Shown here in pieces: positions 60,804 through 64,000 of a stretch of DNA of 64,000 nucleotides (position 1 is the first letter of the stretch; every line of letters begins with the position of its first letter). The notes below the pieces were generated by a model. The model did not search any database. It was given only the letters and a program-made list of their open reading frames with translations, and had not been told where the DNA came from. The DNA lies in assembly GCF_003315595.1 (NCBI RefSeq), contig NZ_QNQU01000032.1, forward strand, positions 1 through 64,000, written 5' to 3'. The stretch comes from Pedobacter miscanthi. GTDB taxonomy: Bacteria; Bacteroidota; Bacteroidia; Sphingobacteriales; Sphingobacteriaceae. A program made the translations under genes and the position numbers.

Positions 60804-62897
60804 TTAATAGTGATTCGAGGATAATTTATAAATTTGGGCTCCATATAGACCAAACGGAGGAACTGGCCCGTAAAATCCCTCAAAAGAATGGCCTTTATCA
60901 GATCTGTAATGCAGTTGATAAGAACCTTTTTTTATATTTATTTTATCGTTAACAAAAAATGAAGGCATAAAATTTGTCACATTGCCCTGCATTTTCCAGA
61001 TTATTTCACCATTACGTGAATCGGTAATCCAGCATTTGTCCAGTGTAAGGATACCCGCTTTATTCTTGCAGTTGTCAGTTACCTCTATTAAAAAATAGAT
61101 GTATTCCTTATCATAAAGGGTTTTAAATCTGGCAGAACTGTCAAAAGCAGTCGATTTTCCAATATATGGGATAATTATTGGTGAAAAGGATGCCCTGTCC
61201 CATACTTTATCGGAGAGACCGTCGATCAATGGCGCCTTATTGGTTTTCAAACAATAGTTTCTAAGGGAATCGGTTCTCCCTGTCTTGTCCGAAAGCATAA
61301 TCTGTCCATATTTTGAAGCATCGTTCCAGTATTCATTTGATCTTACGACCCATGATATCATACTTTTGCGGTAATTTTCTTCAAGGTCACTATCGCCAAT
61401 AAAAAGATTAGCCCCTATTTTTTTTTTCTTGAGAGGATCAAAACCTATCGCCAACCAAGGTATCCGTGTCTCTAAAACATAAATGTTTTCCTTGGGATCG
61501 CTAAACACAAATCTTATTTCAGGATTCAGATATGAGCTATCTGTTAGTTGTTTATCTTTCATCCCACTAACAGTTTTTAGCCCATAATTGTACTGGAAAA
61601 GATGTAGGTCCTCATATCTGATGTCCTGTGGAGGAATATTTTTATTTAGGTATATCTGGATGTGATCGTAGTTTTCAGGATTAGCAATATAATCATCTTT
61701 CATCATCATTTGTCCGGCACCAAAGAACTCTAATATCGTGTCCCTATCGATTTCAAAAGGAACAACAATATTCTGGTTATCGGGAACATAGTTTATTTCA
61801 GCTATCGGTGAGGAGTGGAGGTAAGAAAAGGATGGGGAATGATCAAGGCAGCGATCATATAAATTATAAAGACTGCGGGCCTTCTTCTTATTGCCTGAGT
61901 ATTCCTGGAACCTAGCATAAGCAAGAAGTTCGCGCGTCAAGAAAATGTATGAAGGCAAGCCTTTTGCTTTGGCAAAAGCACGCTCTATTTCATTCAGTCC
62001 CTGACTGTAATTTATATCGTTAATTTCCCTGGGAATAAATAAAGTTTTGAGCACCGTAAGTGCAAAGGGAGATTGTAACATGTCCCTTTTATGTAGAAAA
62101 TCTGTTCTGAAAATATCCACCTTATTGTAAGCAATGGAGATGAAAAGGTCGCGATCCAATGATTTAATAAAGAGAACAGTCTTATCTTTCAGGTCGAATG
62201 ATGCCCATAAAATGGTTTCTTTTTGAAACTTAAAAACATTCCAACCAAAGAAACCGGAAAGATTACGTGTATACCAGGTCGGGATAATGTTCTTGATGGC
62301 CGTATCCCGATAACTGTATTCTATGAAGTTTTTGTTGAAATAATTTGACACAGAAAAAGCGTTTTTCAACACAGATGTTATGGTTGGTTTTTTTTCCAGC
62401 TTGAGCGTTCTGTTTTTGAAAACACTAAGAAGATCGGCATGCTTACCCCGCTTAAAATTAATCGTTTTACCGATTATGCTATTTAATAGCTCTCTTTTGT
62501 TAAGCCACGGCGATGTTTGATCCGACTTGACGAATATCAGGTCTCTAGCCGTGATTGAGTCAGTCCTGAGGCTAGGAATAATTTCTTTTAGCTTTAAATG
62601 TTCATTGATCAAAAATTCCTTTATCATCATATTTAGCAATATTGGACCTGAAAAATTATTCTCAATGCTATTGTAATCCTGAATAGAAAGTGCCTGGTTT
62701 TCGTTTTGAAAATGTGAATCCACAACCTTATCATGATGACAGACTAGGTAGGACAGGCCGGTAATATGTAGATTTTCAGCAGTGTGTGTGATGGCGGAAG
62801 CAATGTTTTGTGTGCGTTCTCTATCCTTACTGCAGGAGGCAAGTGTGATGATTATTAGTGAAATAAGAAGAATATTGTTTTTTTTTAAAGAGAGCAT
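60804..62897 (-). CDS. Lipoprotein with CBM9-like domains
   Basis: A 697-residue lipoprotein (signal ending IITLASC, Cys23). The N-terminal 270 residues have no clear match; about 300-360 is helical (GLPSYIFLTRELLAYARFQE, then YSGNKKKARSLYNL). Two beta-sandwich regions follow: one about 385-535 with EIRFVFSDPKENIYVLETRI, PWLAIGFDPLKKKKIGANLF; and one about 550-697 with NKAPLIDGLSDKVWDRASFS and YIYFLIEVTDN. The second is the CBM9-like pattern. It may bind sugars at the cell surface. Its stop is 2 bp before the transglutaminase-like start, so they form one operon. Confidence 0.75.
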   Translation of the reverse strand: MLSLKKNNILLISLIIITLASCSKDRERTQNIASAITHTAENLHITGLSYLVCHHDKVVDSHFQNENQALSIQDYNSIENNFSGPILLNMMIKEFLINEHLKLKEIIPSLRTDSITARDLIFVKSDQTSPWLNKRELLNSIIGKTINFKRGKHADLLSVFKNRTLKLEKKPTITSVLKNAFSVSNYFNKNFIEYSYRDTAIKNIIPTWYTRNLSGFFGWNVFKFQKETILWASFDLKDKTVLFIKSLDRDLFISIAYNKVDIFRTDFLHKRDMLQSPFALTVLKTLFIPREINDINYSQGLNEIERAFAKAKGLPSYIFLTRELLAYARFQEYSGNKKKARSLYNLYDRCLDHSPSFSYLHSSPIAEINYVPDNQNIVVPFEIDRDTILEFFGAGQMMMKDDYIANPENYDHIQIYLNKNIPPQDIRYEDLHLFQYNYGLKTVSGMKDKQLTDSSYLNPEIRFVFSDPKENIYVLETRIPWLAIGFDPLKKKKIGANLFIGDSDLEENYRKSMISWVVRSNEYWNDASKYGQIMLSDKTGRTDSLRNYCLKTNKAPLIDGLSDKVWDRASFSPIIIPYIGKSTAFDSSARFKTLYDKEYIYFLIEVTDNCKNKAGILTLDKCWITDSRNGEIIWKMQGNVTNFMPSFFVNDKINIKKGSYQLHYRSDKGHSFEGFYGPVPPFGLYGAQIYKLSSNHY

Positions 62898-63409
62898 TAG
62901 AAATGATTTTGAGGAAAAAATACTTGCTGTTTTAGGGCAGATGATGTTTTTTTTTTTTCGTTGTGAAGACCTAAGTGAGCGTATATAAGAAAAATCTGAT
63001 CTCTCTTAGCTATTGTATTAAAGTACTAGGCATGAAATATCATTTGCATAGTCAGTTTAATGTTTTTTGCTTTATACTTTATGCCATTAAAAAATTCTTG
63101 GTTTCGGCACACAGGGACCTCCATACATTGAATAGCAAAAGCAAAGGGGGAAATGCCTAAAATATTTAATTATTTTTTTCATGAGCTTAATTTATTTTTT
63201 CCATCAGAACATGTGGTAATTATTCAGCAGCGCTTCAGGAAGGAAGTATATTTTTTATATATCTGGTCAGTTACACATTATACCTTTACTGGCGGCTAGC
63301 TAAAATACATGGATTAGTTGGTGTCCTAAATAGACATAACATGCAAAAAGATGGATAATACGTTCATATGAAATAAATTCTTAATTCTTTCATGAAGACA
63401 GTCACGTAA
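62898..63409. other. AT-rich intergenic region
   Basis: About 500 bp. A 61-codon open frame (62975-63160; from the ATG at 63032, 42 residues ending KSKGGNA) has no supporting motif. Poly-T runs lie near 62877 and 62948. The leftward promoter of the three-lipoprotein operon must be near 62900-62950. Nothing else is seen. Confidence 0.5.
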
Positions 63410-63683
63410 TTCCTGTCACCCAATAGAGTGAATGTAACAACAAATGCTTTAACTTGGACAATTCATCTTTCGTGGGTAGATGCTGATGCGATAATTATGC
63501 CTGATGGAACTGTTTGTAGTTCAACTTAGCACCTCCGACACCCTAGATTTGACACCACAGGAATCTAGGTCGTTTAGCTATAATATCGCCAGCTTCGTAC
63601 CTGGCACAGTATACCATGGACTCACGGGAGGAAGCATGGACATGAAAGTAGAAGCCAATTGGACAGAAACTATTAAACCATAA
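63410..63683 (+). pseudogene. Frameshifted remnant of a secreted protein gene
   Basis: Frame A (63410-63529) reads VNVTTNALTWTIHLSWVDAD then IIMPDGTVCSST and a TAG. Frame B, shifted by one base, continues TSDTLDLTPQESRSFSYNIA and GLTGGSMDMKVEANWTETIK and stops with TAA at 63681-63683. The two halves read as one beta-rich extracellular domain split by a single-base change. Frame A is closed upstream by a TAA at 63407, so the 5' part is lost as well. Frame B alone has an ATG at 63504 and could still encode 59 residues. It lies immediately before the final lipoprotein gene. Confidence 0.55.
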
Positions 63684-63686
63684 AAA

Positions 63687-63995
63687 ATGAAACAGTATAT
63701 CTTTTTTCTAATTACAATTTTGTCTATGGCCGGTTGTGGCAATAATTCAAAAAACAGCAAACAATCAGATGAATTTTATACAGACAAAGGTGGCATGGAT
63801 TGGGGGCGGGTTCCAATTATTAAGCCATATGAAATAGTTACACTTAGGCCTGGGAATTGGGGTGTTAGATCTGTTGATGCCTCTGATGTACGATTAAGTA
63901 TACCAGGTGTCAGGTCAGTAAATGATGTAGATTCTATTATCTTCATTTCTGGAGAAAAAATGATTTTGAACGGTCCAGAGATTGAGGCAGCCTGA
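63687..63995 (+). CDS. Small lipoprotein of unknown function
   Basis: A 102-residue lipoprotein starting MKQYIFFLITILSMAGCGNN with a lipobox MAGC (Cys17) and a polar Asn/Ser/Lys linker. The mature part has IIKPYEIVTLRPGNWGVRSV and SVNDVDSIIFISGEKMIL, without a known motif. Its start is 3 bp after the stop of the remnant above, so it was probably the second gene of an operon. The gene is complete; its stop codon is 5 bp before the end of the window. Confidence 0.7.
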   Translation: MKQYIFFLITILSMAGCGNNSKNSKQSDEFYTDKGGMDWGRVPIIKPYEIVTLRPGNWGVRSVDASDVRLSIPGVRSVNDVDSIIFISGEKMILNGPEIEAA

Positions 63996-64000
63996 TTTGT

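Noticed and set aside
62975..63160. A small peptide gene ending KSKGGNA, possibly a double-glycine leader.
   Set aside because: Codon use and hydrophobic start give no clear support, no export or maturation gene is adjacent in the same direction, and the frame lies in AT-rich DNA where such frames are expected.

Overview
The window reads as a chromosome segment from a Bacteroidota bacterium, most likely a Sphingobacteriaceae member close to Pedobacter. The reasons are two SusC/SusD pairs, Bacteroidota-type promoters (TAnnTTTG just upstream of several genes), NVEALA-like peptides, BfmA/BtgA-type mobilisation genes and the overall AT-rich composition. All calls come from reading the sequence and the translations; no database search was run.

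Region 1 (about 0.2-24 kb) is a glycan-utilisation region. A DeoR-family repressor gene is divergent from a susC-susD-DUF4397 operon, and a second susC-susD operon follows. Both susC promoters carry the same arrangement of TGCG direct repeats, which fits one regulon. Then come a metallophosphoesterase/PQQ-propeller protein, a small outer-membrane barrel, a short conserved-looking protein, an S41 protease, and a GH29 alpha-fucosidase, a GH92 alpha-mannosidase and a GH2 beta-mannosidase-like enzyme. The three enzymes together would suit trimming of N-glycans or similar fucosylated mannosides. Palindromic intergenic repeats are scattered through this part.

Region 2 (24-32.5 kb) is ordinary chromosome: ferredoxin and a ferredoxin-NADP reductase-like flavoprotein, a prolyl oligopeptidase flanked by two paralogous membrane proteins, LpxH, a 243-bp tandem duplication, release factor 1 and tRNA-Asp(GTC).

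Region 3 (32.5 to at least 46.9 kb) is an integrative mobilisable element next to tRNA-Asp. It has a tyrosine integrase, a relaxase with its BfmA/BtgA partner, a candidate oriT, and small HTH proteins. It has no conjugation machinery in view. Its cargo is (a) a complete Detocs-type anti-phage operon: a giant sensor kinase, a stand-alone receiver, and a receiver fused to a nucleoside-phosphorylase-fold effector; and (b) a sigma factor gene one base from a truncated, apparently nuclease-dead Cas12f/TnpB-like gene, followed by 460 bp of structured non-coding DNA that may encode its guide RNA. The pair resembles the recently reported RNA-guided transcription systems of Bacteroidota. The right end of the element was not found.

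Region 4 (47-64 kb) is an accessory cluster that I do not recognise as a described system. Two tandem NVEALA-like precursor peptides with four conserved cysteines are followed by two 6-bladed beta-propeller proteins, a TonB-dependent receptor, a thioredoxin-like membrane protein with a CxxC motif and an O-antigen-ligase-like membrane protein with a C-terminal repeat region. A converging operon encodes three lipoproteins (CBM9-like, transglutaminase-like, DUF5000-like) and a signal peptidase I. Export, disulfide formation, cleavage and perhaps glycosylation of the peptides is an attractive but unproven reading. The window ends with a frameshifted gene remnant and a small lipoprotein.
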